From Bacillota bacterium (lineage in GTDB: Bacteria > Bacillota > Clostridia > Lachnospirales > Lachnospiraceae): DNA of 64,000 nucleotides. The DNA is taken from the NCBI GenBank assembly GCA_023434365.1, contig JAEYSV010000018.1, forward strand, positions 124,001 through 188,000, given 5' to 3'. A program made the translations under genes and the position numbers. This document shows positions 7,795-17,249 of this stretch, piece after piece. The notes beneath the pieces are model-generated. The model did not search any database and was not told where the DNA came from. It saw only the letters and a list, made by a program, of their open reading frames with translations. Numbering within the stretch: the stretch's first letter is position 1; each line of letters opens with the position of its first letter.

Positions 7795-8790
7795 ATGGGA
7801 GACTATGATTTATCTCAAGGATTAGTTTGCTCAGATTTGTTAGCAAGTATACTAATTGACCAGAATTACACAATTCTTACGTTGTCAGAAGCTGCAAAGA
7901 AATATTTTCAGTTTACCGTGTCAATGCTTGGAGAGAGGCTTGATACCTTTGGAGAGTTTGAGCCTGTGCTTAAACACTTGTACCATCACATAAGCAGTCA
8001 AAATCTTAAAACAATAGAAGTAGCCTGTCTGTATCCTTCTACTTATAGAATGACCTGGTGTTATGTTGAAATTATTACAGTAAATGCGAAGGAACTTAGA
8101 TATGTAATTAATATGACAGATATGTCAGAAGCATATCAGGCTCAGATGCTTTTGGAAGCTTCGATGGAATTGGGAACGGACTTGTTTTTATTCTTAGACA
8201 TGAATGAAAAAGTGTTGTATGGATCGGAAGCTTTGGCACATTTATTTGGATTTGAAGGGCGTAGAAACATGATAGGAATTAAGCAACAGACTTTTTTGCA
8301 TCATTATATTCCGAAAGATTATATTATGGAAGCAATTGTTAGTTCAAGAAGTGGAAAAGAGTATAAGAAACAGTTAACGATTGTAACTAATCAAAAAGCG
8401 GAAGACTATTTATTTCAGTTAATGTTAATACGGGTTAGGGGAATTGAAAGTGGATATGTAATATTTCTTCAGAGACAATATCCTGAGTATAACGAGGATA
8501 GTTTAGAAAACTCTTATTTACAAAGCAGTATCTCTTCATACCGTCAGGCAACTATGCCACTTATCAGGGAACAACGTCAATATGAGATTAATGAAATGAT
8601 GATGGAATTATTATATGAGCATTTAGCTGCTTATGAGTATGATAAGGTTCTGTATCTGATAGAGGAATTACTGAATAAAGCCTCAGGATATGATAGTGAG
8701 TATTTGAGGAGAATTAAAAAAGAAGTAAAATTATTTAACTACGATAATGCACTTCACTTATATGAGCAGCTAAAAAGAGGAGAAGCCTGA
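7795..8790 (+). CDS. Unrecognised protein with two PAS-like regions
   Basis: 331 residues, predicted cytosolic. Residues about 15-110 (LIDQNYTILTLSEAAKKYFQ...) and 130-230 (LFLFLDMNEKVLYGSEALAHLFGF...) read like two PAS folds. The last 70 residues are helical and charged (EYDKVLYLIEELLNKASGYDSEYLRRIKKE), somewhat like a histidine phosphotransfer or phosphatase-like bundle, but no clear active His is seen. No catalytic output domain is present. Start chosen at the ATG 12 bases after AAGGGAG. It has its own promoter and stands alone. Family not identified. Confidence 0.55.
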   Translation: MGDYDLSQGLVCSDLLASILIDQNYTILTLSEAAKKYFQFTVSMLGERLDTFGEFEPVLKHLYHHISSQNLKTIEVACLYPSTYRMTWCYVEIITVNAKELRYVINMTDMSEAYQAQMLLEASMELGTDLFLFLDMNEKVLYGSEALAHLFGFEGRRNMIGIKQQTFLHHYIPKDYIMEAIVSSRSGKEYKKQLTIVTNQKAEDYLFQLMLIRVRGIESGYVIFLQRQYPEYNEDSLENSYLQSSISSYRQATMPLIREQRQYEINEMMMELLYEHLAAYEYDKVLYLIEELLNKASGYDSEYLRRIKKEVKLFNYDNALHLYEQLKRGEA

Positions 8791-8813
8791 CAGATGGGGA
8801 GTCTGCCAGGCTT
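8783..8813 (+). terminator. Hairpin spanning the stop codon, possible weak terminator
   Basis: AAGCCTGACAGA pairs with TCTGCCAGGCTT (one mismatch) around a 7-base loop, and the TGA stop codon lies inside the left arm. The following bases are ATTTATG and then an A-run, so a proper T-tract is lacking. Confidence 0.5.
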
Positions 8814-9224
8814 ATTTATGAAAAAAACATCTTATTATCAATTTAAGGGAGGAACAAGAGGTTGTGAGACTAACAATCTCTTGTTTACAACTTAAGTATA
8901 TTGGACATATATGAGTATAGTATGGATAAAATATGAACTTTATATGAATTTTTTGTATATAATTCAAATTGTTTTTGAAAATCTGTTCATTTTTACACTT
9001 TTAGTTGAACTTTTTAAGAATAGTTTCAGTATTCTATCAATATGACACCTTTGTCCATGTATTCAATTATAAGGATTAAATTATGGTAGTTGTACATGAT
9101 TCATAGTTAATTTGGCATATTGCACTTCGAGTTTAAGTTATATATGTAAAATTTGCCATTATTGTTTCCTATTTTCTTTCTCATAATATAATAGTAATGA
9201 GAGTGCGAATAGGTTGGTGGCATA
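8814..9224. other. AT-rich intergenic stretch with no gene
   Basis: About 410 bases without a credible reading frame. It holds an 11-bp inverted repeat (8855-8865 with 8873-8883, one mismatch; arms CAAGAGGTTGT and ACAATCTCTTG) and a smaller one (AGAATA 9017-9022 with TATTCT 9030-9035). No clear -35/-10 pair was found. Confidence 0.5.
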
Positions 9225-9704
9225 GTGAAAAGCGTTTTTAAAAAATTAATATGTAAAGAGTTAGGCGTAGTAAGCTATAATAAATACTTTCTATGTTATC
9301 AAGAGTTAATTGCGGATAAAAAATATGATTCAAAGCGGTTGGATAACGATGAAATATATGAAGATATGTATCTGAAGTTGAAAAATTATGATTTGGGAGA
9401 ATTACGTAAAAGGTTAGAACGGCTATCAGATGCCATGTTATTGGTACTAAGAATCAGTAAAACGTTCCGGTATACAATCCTGGCATATCTGATAGCAGTT
9501 ATTTTTTTACTTTTTCAAGGTATGAATTTATGGTTACTAGCTGGTAGCCTTGGCTTGGTAACCGCCTGCTTGGGTTATAAGTCATATGAGTATATCCTAA
9601 ATAAATATTGTTTCATTGATGCGCATATTCTTATTATATATAAAACAGTCTTAGATCAGTTAATACTAATTAATGAGTTAAGACGTTTTCGGGATCAAAA
9701 GTAA
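9225..9704 (+). CDS. Hypothetical protein with two membrane segments
   Basis: 159 residues. The N-terminal 75 residues are charged and probably cytoplasmic. Two hydrophobic segments follow back to back (about 85-100, TILAYLIAVIFLLFQG, and 103-118, LWLLAGSLGLVTACLG) as a hairpin through the membrane, then a short tail. It begins with GTG, preceded only by a weak purine-rich AGGTTGGTGG stretch. It is alone between intergenic regions. No family is recognised. Confidence 0.6.
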   Translation: MKSVFKKLICKELGVVSYNKYFLCYQELIADKKYDSKRLDNDEIYEDMYLKLKNYDLGELRKRLERLSDAMLLVLRISKTFRYTILAYLIAVIFLLFQGMNLWLLAGSLGLVTACLGYKSYEYILNKYCFIDAHILIIYKTVLDQLILINELRRFRDQK

Positions 9705-9870
9705 TGGAGTTGTATGGGTGTAATGGCGTCAAAATATGCGTCAGTGAAAGATGATATTATGATTGAAAATTACGTATTAATATGAAATAATAGATACGTT
9801 ATTGGAAAAATGAATCATAAAATATTTTAGATTAGACACTATAATTAGTGTAAAGGTAAAGGAGATAATT

Positions 9871-11157
9871 ATGAATTATTCATGTTCATCATTAATAGAT
9901 ACGATACGTCAGTCAACTTCTCCGTTTCATGTAGTAGCAAGTAAAAAAGAATGGCTACTTAATCAAGGCTTTGAAGAACTAAAGCTTACGGAGGATTTTG
10001 TAGTAGAAAAAGGAAAAGGTTATGTGTTAGAGGTATATGGCTCCTCTTTTGTAGCATTTACAGTTGGCCAAAACTATCAAAAAGGAGATGGCGTGCGAAT
10101 TGCCTGTGCACATACGGATTCTCCGGGATTCAGTATTAAAGGAAAACCAGATATTATTGCGGGTGGATATCAGAAACTCAACATTGAGGTATACGGAGGG
10201 CCAATTATACCAACTTGGTTAGATCGTCCATTATCCATAGCCGGATGTGTAACGATAAGAGGAAATGATATATTCCATCCGCAAACAAGATTGATTGACT
10301 TTAAACGACCGATGTTAACAATTCCAAACTTAGCTCCTCATCTTAACAAAGAGGCCAAATCAAAGGAAATGAATAGGCAGCTGGAGTTACAGCCAATTTA
10401 TGCTCTTGTGGAAGCTTATGCAAAGAAGAAAGAGTTTCTCACTATCTTAGCAGAGGAGATGTCTGTTACAGAAGATGATATTCTGGATTTTGAATTATAC
10501 CTTTATGTATATGAAAATGCATGTTGCCTCGGGGTAAGCGAAGAGCTGTTTAGTGGTCCAAGACTAGATAATATTACGAGCGTGGAAGCTGCTGTTACAG
10601 CAATTTGTCAAGGAAGAAGAGAACGCGGTATCAATGTAATTGTAGGTTATGACCATGAAGAAGTGGGCAGTAAAACAAAAAAGGGAGCCGCCTCCGTCTT
10701 ACTAACGATGATTCTGAAAAAAATATACATTGCATTAAACAATGAACGGTCTGGATGGGAAGATAGTCTGCTTAAGAGCCACTGCTTATCGGTAGATGTG
10801 GCACATGCGTTTCACCCGAATTATACTGATAAATCAGATTTGACGAATCAGGTAATCCTTGGACAAGGCATTGTAATTAAAACTGCCTGTTCACAGTCCT
10901 ATGCGTCAGACTCTGAAATGGCGGGAATTATTATTGAATTATGCAGGCAAAACGGCATACCATATCAACGGTTTTATAACCGTTCTGACCTTATAGGTGG
11001 AAGTACATTAGGGGCAATCATGAATACTTTATTACCTATGCCAGTTCAAGATATTGGGATCCCAGTTCTGGCAATGCATTCCGCAAGGGAATTAATGGGT
11101 TCGAATGATCAAAAGGCTCTTAATGACTTATTGACAGTCTTTATGGGCACTAATTAG
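9871..11157 (+). CDS. M18 family zinc aminopeptidase
   Basis: 428 residues, the normal length for bacterial M18 (aspartyl aminopeptidase-like) enzymes, which remove N-terminal acidic or neutral residues from peptides and form large cytosolic complexes. Metal and catalytic signatures are present: CAHTDSPGF (His81, Asp83), PRLDN (bridging Asp), DHEEVGSKTKKGA (catalytic Glu pair), SVDVAHAFHPNY and, near the C-terminus, GGSTLG. An AAAGGAG site precedes the ATG by 7 bases. It is probably a free-standing gene. Substrate preference cannot be read from the sequence. Confidence 0.93.
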   Translation: MNYSCSSLIDTIRQSTSPFHVVASKKEWLLNQGFEELKLTEDFVVEKGKGYVLEVYGSSFVAFTVGQNYQKGDGVRIACAHTDSPGFSIKGKPDIIAGGYQKLNIEVYGGPIIPTWLDRPLSIAGCVTIRGNDIFHPQTRLIDFKRPMLTIPNLAPHLNKEAKSKEMNRQLELQPIYALVEAYAKKKEFLTILAEEMSVTEDDILDFELYLYVYENACCLGVSEELFSGPRLDNITSVEAAVTAICQGRRERGINVIVGYDHEEVGSKTKKGAASVLLTMILKKIYIALNNERSGWEDSLLKSHCLSVDVAHAFHPNYTDKSDLTNQVILGQGIVIKTACSQSYASDSEMAGIIIELCRQNGIPYQRFYNRSDLIGGSTLGAIMNTLLPMPVQDIGIPVLAMHSARELMGSNDQKALNDLLTVFMGTN

Positions 11158-11241
11158 GGAAATTAAATCATATAAGTTGTTTCAATCATATCTTAATAAA
11201 CTTTACGATATACTGTATCAAAGACATAAACAGGTGGTATT

Positions 11242-12021
11242 ATGAATATCGAAGAGGAAAGAGAGAAGATAGCCAGTTTTATTAAGGTAGGAATTGTAAT
11301 ACTTAGTGTTATGGCAGTAATGACTCTTGGTATGCAGTTTATTCCGAAAGCGGTAGAGGTATTTAGCACGAATAAACATAAGGTACCGATCTACTGCGTA
11401 AATACAGAAAATAAAAAAGTGGCGTTAAGCTTTGATACAATATGGGGAAATGAGCAGACGAGAGCACTATTAGCCTGCCTTAAGAAGTATGCAGTTAAGG
11501 CTACCTTCTTTATGACTGGTGAATGGATGGAACATTATCCGGCAGACGTGATTGCGATTTATGAGGACGGGCATGACCTGGGTAACCATAGTGAAAATTA
11601 CAAACACATGACAGAACTAAGTAAAGAGGATTGTTATGATGAGATTATGAGTCCCCATGCCAAGGTATTAGAACTAACCAGTTATACAATGACGTTATTT
11701 CGTCCCCCATTTGGAGATTATAATAATACTGTATTAGAAATCTGTGAAGAGAACAATTATCATGCTGTTAAATGGAATATTGATAGCATGGATTGGAAAG
11801 ATTATAGCGCTGAAACTCTTATTGAGAAGGTAGTTAATCACCCTAACCTAAGTAATGGTTCTATCATTTTATTGAATAATGATGGAAAGTATACACTGCA
11901 GGCTTTGCCGGGGATTATAAAAGGGCTAAAGGCAAAAGGATATGAAATCGTTCCCGTCAGTCAATTAATCTACACTGAAAATTATCAGCTGGATAATAAA
12001 GGACGGCAGTATATAGAATAA
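11242..12021 (+). CDS. PdaB-like polysaccharide deacetylase, membrane-anchored
   Basis: 259 residues. One N-terminal membrane segment (about 14-34), then a NodB domain expected outside the membrane. The first motif is SFDTIWGNEQT: the catalytic Asp is kept but the metal-binding Asp of the usual TFDDGP is replaced, as in the sporulation deacetylase family PdaB (FDISWGN). The second motif is GNHSENYKHM, where the second His of the usual H-x3-H is a Tyr with a His two positions on. The third motif LFRPPFGDYN is intact. Family members act on peptidoglycan, often in spore cortex formation. Whether this one still binds metal is uncertain. Confidence 0.8.
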   Translation: MNIEEEREKIASFIKVGIVILSVMAVMTLGMQFIPKAVEVFSTNKHKVPIYCVNTENKKVALSFDTIWGNEQTRALLACLKKYAVKATFFMTGEWMEHYPADVIAIYEDGHDLGNHSENYKHMTELSKEDCYDEIMSPHAKVLELTSYTMTLFRPPFGDYNNTVLEICEENNYHAVKWNIDSMDWKDYSAETLIEKVVNHPNLSNGSIILLNNDGKYTLQALPGIIKGLKAKGYEIVPVSQLIYTENYQLDNKGRQYIE

Positions 12022-12070
12022 GATTTCACACAAAAAAGAAGTTAATATAGTACATTGTTTTTAATTTTAC

Positions 12071-12099
12071 TTGGGCTAATATGATTAAGATACTATAAT
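12071..12099 (+). promoter_or_regulatory. Candidate promoter of the MATE gene
   Basis: TTGGGC (12071-12076) and a perfect TATAAT (12094-12099), 17 bases apart, 22 bases before the start codon. Confidence 0.6.
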
Positions 12100-12121
12100 T
12101 TTAGAGAGAAGAGACTATAAA

Positions 12122-13471
12122 ATGACACGAGATTTGACACAGGGGAAACCTATTTCACAATTAATTGCTTTCTCGATTCCTATTTTACTGGGTAATTTGT
12201 TTCAACAGGTATATAATCTGGTGGATAGTGTAATTGTTGGACAGTTTGTTAATAAAGAAGCTCTGGCAGCAGTAGGCTCCACCGGATCATTGAATTTTTT
12301 AATCATTGGATTCGTACTTGGAACTAGTAGTGGTTTATGTATTCCAATTGCACAGCGGGTTGGTGCAAAGGATATCTCAGGGGTTCGAAAGAGGATGGCA
12401 ACTGCAATTTACATAGCAGTAGCAATTTGTACGGTGCTTACGGTAATTACCGTTTTAAAAGTGGAGGATTTATTAATCTGGATGCAGACCCCAGAAGAAA
12501 CATTCGATTATGCATTAACCTATATCAGAATTATCTTTATAGGTATTGGTGTAACTATGGTATATAATTTGCTGGCCAATATACTTCGAGCCTTGGGGGA
12601 CAGTAAAACTCCGTTGTATTTTTTGATTATATCTTCAGTACTTAATGTTATACTTGATTTGTTATTTGTATTAGTATTTCATATGGGAGTAGCTGGAGCA
12701 GCCATTGCAACTGTACTTTCGCAAGCAGTATCCGGAATATTATGTATATTTTATTTTATTAAGAAATATCCACAATTGCGGTTTCAGCAAGGTGAATTAA
12801 AACCGGACTTTAGAGATATACGTCGTTCCTTTAGTATTGGAGCTCCGATGGGATTTCAGTTTTCCATTACTGCGATTGGCGCAGTTGTTTTGCAGCGTGC
12901 CGTGAACGGTCTTGGAACGGATGTGGTTGCTTCGGTAACAGCATCCAGCAAAGTGCAGATGATAATAAATCAACCTATGGAAGCGTTAGGACTTAGTATG
13001 GCAACTTTCTGTGGTCAGAATCTTGGAGCGCACAGAATCGACCGAATTAAAGAAGGAGTACGAAAAGGCACTATATTTGTTTTAACGACTGGAGTAGTGT
13101 TGTTCCTTCTTAATATAACAGTTGGTCAATATATGTCATTATTATTTTTAAAGAAAAGTGATTATTATCTTCTTGAGAATATAAGACCATTTATGTTCAT
13201 AAATGGAGTGTTTTTCCCACTGCTAGGATTATTACTTGTATTACGTAATGCCTTGCAAGGATTTGGATTTAGCTTTATTGCGATGGGAGCAGGAATCTTT
13301 GAAATGGTGGCAAGAGCGTTTGTTGCCTTTAGTTTGATTGGAGCATTTGGATTTACTGCAGTATGCTTTGCCAATCCAGCAGCCTGGATCGCTGCAGATA
13401 TTATTCTGGTTCCGATGTACCTATATGGGATACGTAAGATTAGTCAGACTAATGTAAGCCATATTATATGA
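12122..13471 (+). CDS. MATE family multidrug/Na+ efflux transporter
   Basis: 449 residues with about 12 hydrophobic segments in two six-helix halves, as in MATE proteins. The family start MTRDLTQGKPISQLIAFSIPILLGNLFQQVYNLVDSVIVGQ is easily recognised, and the middle SIGAPMGFQFSITAIGAVV marks the beginning of the second half. Such proteins export cationic drugs or metabolites in exchange for Na+ or H+. It is preceded by its own promoter and a GAGAGAAGAG purine stretch serving as ribosome site, and followed by a bidirectional terminator. The substrate is unknown. Confidence 0.93.
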   Translation: MTRDLTQGKPISQLIAFSIPILLGNLFQQVYNLVDSVIVGQFVNKEALAAVGSTGSLNFLIIGFVLGTSSGLCIPIAQRVGAKDISGVRKRMATAIYIAVAICTVLTVITVLKVEDLLIWMQTPEETFDYALTYIRIIFIGIGVTMVYNLLANILRALGDSKTPLYFLIISSVLNVILDLLFVLVFHMGVAGAAIATVLSQAVSGILCIFYFIKKYPQLRFQQGELKPDFRDIRRSFSIGAPMGFQFSITAIGAVVLQRAVNGLGTDVVASVTASSKVQMIINQPMEALGLSMATFCGQNLGAHRIDRIKEGVRKGTIFVLTTGVVLFLLNITVGQYMSLLFLKKSDYYLLENIRPFMFINGVFFPLLGLLLVLRNALQGFGFSFIAMGAGIFEMVARAFVAFSLIGAFGFTAVCFANPAAWIAADIILVPMYLYGIRKISQTNVSHII

Positions 13472-13485
13472 TGTAATTAAATAAG

Positions 13486-13532
13486 AAAAAATGACCTGTC
13501 TTTTGCGTGAGTGTAACGGACAGGTCATTTTT
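13486..13532. terminator. Bidirectional terminator between MATE and PaaK-like genes
   Basis: AAAAATGACCTGTC pairs with GACAGGTCATTTTT around an 18-base loop; both strands end in a T-run, fitting the convergent genes. Confidence 0.9.
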
Positions 13533-13540
13533 ATGTTGAT

Positions 13541-14773
13541 TCAATACCGATTATCAAAAATTCGTGTGGATTTCTTTTCACTTCTTGGAAGTTCTCCAAT
13601 ATCCACTGGTTTTACGATTGGAGTAAGCCCAATCTTATGTTTAAATGAGAACGCAAGCTCATTTTTCAACTCATATTTGTTTGCATCTGGCAAAGACTCA
13701 ACAAATAAGGTTAAGATATCCTTTCCGTTCATATGGTCAATCATCACTTGATATTCGCTCGAAGCCCCATCGATATCCTGAAGAACTTCTTCTATCTGAC
13801 TTGGGAATATGTTAACACCTTTGACTTTCACCATATCATCCGTTCTGCCAAGAATAGTATCAATTCGCGGATATGGGCTGCCACAAGAGCAAGGATCAGT
13901 TAGAAAACGGCTTAAATCATGGGTACGGTAGCGGATAAGAGGTGCCCCTTCTTTTCTGAAGGTAGTGATAACGATTTCTCCTATTTCTCCATCAGGAACG
14001 GGTTCGCCGGTTTTTGGATTGATGATTTCAATATAGATATAATCATCCCAGTAATGGATACCGGATTCTTCTTCACAGCTAATTCCGATTCCAGGGCCAT
14101 ATACTTCGGTTAACCCATAGATGTCATAGAGGGATACACCGAGTTCCTTAGCGATACGTTTGCGCATTTTTTCACCCCAACGTTCGGAACCAATGACACC
14201 TTTCTTTAAGTGAATCTTATCTCCAATGCCTCGTTTTGCAATTTCTTCTGCTAACAGTAGAGCATACGAGGAAGTTGCACATAAGACCGTGGATTTTAAA
14301 TCCATCATCATACGAAGCTGTTTATCGGTATTGCCAGGGCCCATTGGGACCACCATAGCACCTAGCCGTTCTGCACCGTTTTGGAATCCGATTCCAGCAG
14401 TCCAAAGGCCGTAACCAGGGGTAATATGAATTCGGTCCAGGTTAGTAATACCTGCCATAAGGTAACACCTGGCAAACATGTCAGCCCAGTCATCTACATC
14501 TTTTCTAGTATAAGGAATGATTACTGGAGTTCCTGTAGTGCCAGAAGAGGAATGAATTCGTATGATATCTTCTTCAGGTACGGCTTGAAGCCCTAATGGA
14601 TATGCCTCTCTTAAGTCACCTTTCCAAGTAAAAGGGAGTTTTTCAAAGTCCTCCTGTGTTTTAATTGCATTAATATCTATGCCCTGTAATTTCTTCTGAT
14701 AAAAGCAATCCGTAGAGGTTAGCTTTTTTAGTTGTTGTTTGATTAGTTCAAACTGTTCCTGTTTCATTTTCAT
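13541..14773 (-). CDS. Phenylacetate-CoA ligase family (PaaK-like)
   Basis: 410 residues, an adenylate-forming enzyme slightly shorter than classical PaaK (about 435). Visible signatures: the nucleotide-binding loop IHSSSGTTGTPVIIPYT, YGLTEVYGPG, RYRTHDLSRF and the C-terminal Lys-bearing loop ELPRSEKKSTRIFDNR. Classical members form aryl-acetyl-CoA from ATP, CoA and arylacetate. Here the gene follows iorA-iorB on the same strand, so in a fermenter it may run in reverse, making ATP and arylacetate from the aryl-acetyl-CoA produced by Ior; that direction is inference. GGAAG stands 7 bases before the ATG. Confidence 0.9.
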   Translation of the reverse strand: MKMKQEQFELIKQQLKKLTSTDCFYQKKLQGIDINAIKTQEDFEKLPFTWKGDLREAYPLGLQAVPEEDIIRIHSSSGTTGTPVIIPYTRKDVDDWADMFARCYLMAGITNLDRIHITPGYGLWTAGIGFQNGAERLGAMVVPMGPGNTDKQLRMMMDLKSTVLCATSSYALLLAEEIAKRGIGDKIHLKKGVIGSERWGEKMRKRIAKELGVSLYDIYGLTEVYGPGIGISCEEESGIHYWDDYIYIEIINPKTGEPVPDGEIGEIVITTFRKEGAPLIRYRTHDLSRFLTDPCSCGSPYPRIDTILGRTDDMVKVKGVNIFPSQIEEVLQDIDGASSEYQVMIDHMNGKDILTLFVESLPDANKYELKNELAFSFKHKIGLTPIVKPVDIGELPRSEKKSTRIFDNRY

Positions 14774-14827
14774 GATGATACTTCCTTTCTATTCAAAAGT
14801 CAAAGGATGCGATATTATGCCTTTCTT

Positions 14828-15415
14828 TCAGGGAGAAATCTGCCTTGTACAAAAAGAAAGAGCCTTGTGATTTAAAGCATGATATTTTTCAGGGACGATA
14901 TGATTAATTGCGTCTTTGAGTTCATCTATTGTTAAGCCTAGTGCTCCACTTTGTGAGGCAGCCCCAAGCAGTGCAACATTCAGAACTTTTGACGAGCCAC
15001 AATCGTGAAAGATTTGCTCTGCGTCGATAGTAATTACGTTATGAGCGACAGTCATTAGATAGTTCATCACTGACTCTGAATCATAGGAAAAACCTAGTGA
15101 GGCAGTAACTGGACGTATTGGCTTGTTGCTCACGATTACGATACCGTTTTCTTTCAGGTAAGGAAGGCATCGTACCGCTTCTGCTGGTTCAAATCCGACA
15201 ATAACATCAGCACTTTTCTTTGGAATCATCGGAGAGTAGATGGTATGACCAATTCTTACATGACTTACCACCGAGCCGCCGCGTTGGGCCATACCAATCG
15301 TTTCGGCAGTCCGTGCAAAATAACCTTTCTTCATCGCAGCATAAGCAATTAGTTTGGATGCTAATACAGTTCCTTGGCCACCTACCCCACAAAGTAGTAT
15401 ATTTTTCTTACTCAT
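14828..15415 (-). CDS. iorB: Indolepyruvate:ferredoxin oxidoreductase, beta subunit
   Basis: 195 residues, the gamma/E-domain part of the 2-oxoacid:ferredoxin oxidoreductase family. Recognised by MSKKNILLCGVGGQGTVLASKLI near the start and TAETIGMAQRGGSVVSHVRIG. Works with IorA in oxidative decarboxylation of aryl pyruvates (from Trp, Phe, Tyr) to aryl-acetyl-CoA with ferredoxin reduction. The ATG overlaps the end of iorA by 8 bases (ATGAGTAA), and the GGAGGG site lies inside iorA. An upstream in-frame TTG at 15430 overlaps that ribosome site and is rejected. The coupling suggests translational linkage and equal dosage of the two subunits. Confidence 0.93.
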   Translation of the reverse strand: MSKKNILLCGVGGQGTVLASKLIAYAAMKKGYFARTAETIGMAQRGGSVVSHVRIGHTIYSPMIPKKSADVIVGFEPAEAVRCLPYLKENGIVIVSNKPIRPVTASLGFSYDSESVMNYLMTVAHNVITIDAEQIFHDCGSSKVLNVALLGAASQSGALGLTIDELKDAINHIVPEKYHALNHKALSFCTRQISP

Positions 15416-17249
15416 TTTCTTTCCCTCCAATTGCGTTTACAGGACAGACTTGCTTACATAAACCGCACCCAAAGCAGAGAGAGGTTTCTATGCTTACCTT
15501 GCCATTACTCGTTGTACTGATTGCAGGGCAACCTAACTCTTTAATGCAGCGTTTGCAGTCAATACAGACTAATGAGTTAACTCCATATACTTTTGATGGT
15601 TTTGTAACAGCAATACATGGAGAGCGAAAGATTATAACACGTACTCCTTTTTTGTCAGCTGCTTGTTTTACCGCTTCTTTCGCTTCTGTAAGGTCTAATG
15701 GATTAACTATAGTTAAAGAGGAAACACCCATAGCCTCCAAAACACGTTCAGGTTCTATTTTTTCGGCAATATTACCCATCATAGTTCTTCCGGTACCAGG
15801 ATGTGGCTGATGTCCTGTCATGGCTGTGGTTTTGTTATCGAGTAGGATAAGTAATAGATCAGTCTCGTTGTAGATTGCATTGGCCACTCCCGTCATACCA
15901 GATGCAAAAAACGTAGAATCACCAACAAACCCAACTGTAAGAGTATCAGGCTCCATTCTTGAGAGCCCTTGGGCAATGGTAATACCAGCACCCATACAGA
16001 GGCAGGTATCAACCATATTAAGTGGATTGGCGTTACCTAGTGTATAACAGCCAATATCGCCGGTAAATACGGCCTTACGACCCTTTAGTGCAGTCTTTAC
16101 TGCATAGAAAGATGCACGGTGTGGACACCCTGCACAAAGAACAGGTGGCCTAACTGGAAGAGCAGGTGGCTCGGGTTGCGAGGTTTCAACTGATTGATTG
16201 TAAGTAATATCGAAGAAGTTATGTAATACCTTGTCAATACTTTCTACACTGTTTTCACCAGCGCAGGCAACATCCCCAGACAGTTTGCCTTTTACACCAA
16301 TATCCAAATGGTACTTTCCGCATAGATAAATTAGTTCTCGCTCTATTACTGGATCTAGTTCCTCTAGAACTAAGACTTCCGTAGCACCTTCTAAAAAGGA
16401 TAACGCCAATTCTTCAGGGAAAGGAAATGGTGTTGCCACTTTAAGAACTTTTGTCTCGATAGATTGTACCTCAGACAGGCATTCCATTGTGTAAGTGTAA
16501 CTTATCCCTCCAGTTGCTATGACTTTATTAACTGTGTTAAGGTTATCATTAGGTTTTTTTGCAATATATTGAATCTGATTTCTTATGTACCTGGAGAATT
16601 CTTGGGTAAGAATCTTATTACGATCTTCTATTAAGAGGTGATTTTGATAGGATAATTTCGGAAAAATAACCCACCTTTGAGGATCTTTGATAAAGCCCTC
16701 ATATTCTTTTAGTTGGTAATCATTTGAAATAGAAATGGAAGCACAGCCGTGGCAGACTCTAGTAGTTGGACGTAGTAAGACTGGGGTATGATATTGTTCA
16801 GACCATTCAAATGCCTCTTGAATCATCTCATAGGCCTCTTCAGGAGATACTGGATCAAATACAGGTAATTTACTAAAACGCGCGAAATGTCTTGTATCCT
16901 GTTCAGTCTGGGAGGAGATTGGGCCAGGATCATCAGCTACCACAACTACCATTCCCCCTTTAATTCCGACATAAGCTAGACTCATCAATGGATCCGAGGC
17001 AACATTTAACCCAACCTGTTTCATCGTAACCATACTTCTTGCGCCAGTATAGGCAGCACCAGCCGCAATCTCTAAAGCTGCTTTTTCATTGATGGACCAC
17101 TCTACATAGATTGCACCATTGTTTTCTCTGGCAACCGTCTCTAAGATTTCAGTAGACGGGGTACCGGGGTATCCACAAACCAAATTGACTCCGGCTTTGA
17201 TGGCGCCAAGTGCAATAGCTTCGTTTCCCATAACAAACTTTGTCGACAT
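15408..17249 (-). CDS. iorA: Indolepyruvate:ferredoxin oxidoreductase, alpha subunit
   Basis: 613 residues. The N-terminal pyrimidine-binding half begins MSTKFVMGNEAIALGAIKAGVNLVCGYPGTPSTEI; the C-terminal half has the thiamine-diphosphate domain with GDIGCYTLG and GDSTFFASGMTGVANAIYN. The tail carries two [4Fe-4S] ferredoxin motifs (CIDCKRCIKELGCP and CFGCGLCKQVCP). Substrates are indolepyruvate and related aromatic 2-oxoacids formed by transamination, so this is an amino-acid fermentation route in an anaerobe. It is the first gene of an iorA-iorB-ligase unit on the minus strand. Confidence 0.95.
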   Translation of the reverse strand: MSTKFVMGNEAIALGAIKAGVNLVCGYPGTPSTEILETVARENNGAIYVEWSINEKAALEIAAGAAYTGARSMVTMKQVGLNVASDPLMSLAYVGIKGGMVVVVADDPGPISSQTEQDTRHFARFSKLPVFDPVSPEEAYEMIQEAFEWSEQYHTPVLLRPTTRVCHGCASISISNDYQLKEYEGFIKDPQRWVIFPKLSYQNHLLIEDRNKILTQEFSRYIRNQIQYIAKKPNDNLNTVNKVIATGGISYTYTMECLSEVQSIETKVLKVATPFPFPEELALSFLEGATEVLVLEELDPVIERELIYLCGKYHLDIGVKGKLSGDVACAGENSVESIDKVLHNFFDITYNQSVETSQPEPPALPVRPPVLCAGCPHRASFYAVKTALKGRKAVFTGDIGCYTLGNANPLNMVDTCLCMGAGITIAQGLSRMEPDTLTVGFVGDSTFFASGMTGVANAIYNETDLLLILLDNKTTAMTGHQPHPGTGRTMMGNIAEKIEPERVLEAMGVSSLTIVNPLDLTEAKEAVKQAADKKGVRVIIFRSPCIAVTKPSKVYGVNSLVCIDCKRCIKELGCPAISTTSNGKVSIETSLCFGCGLCKQVCPVNAIGGKENE

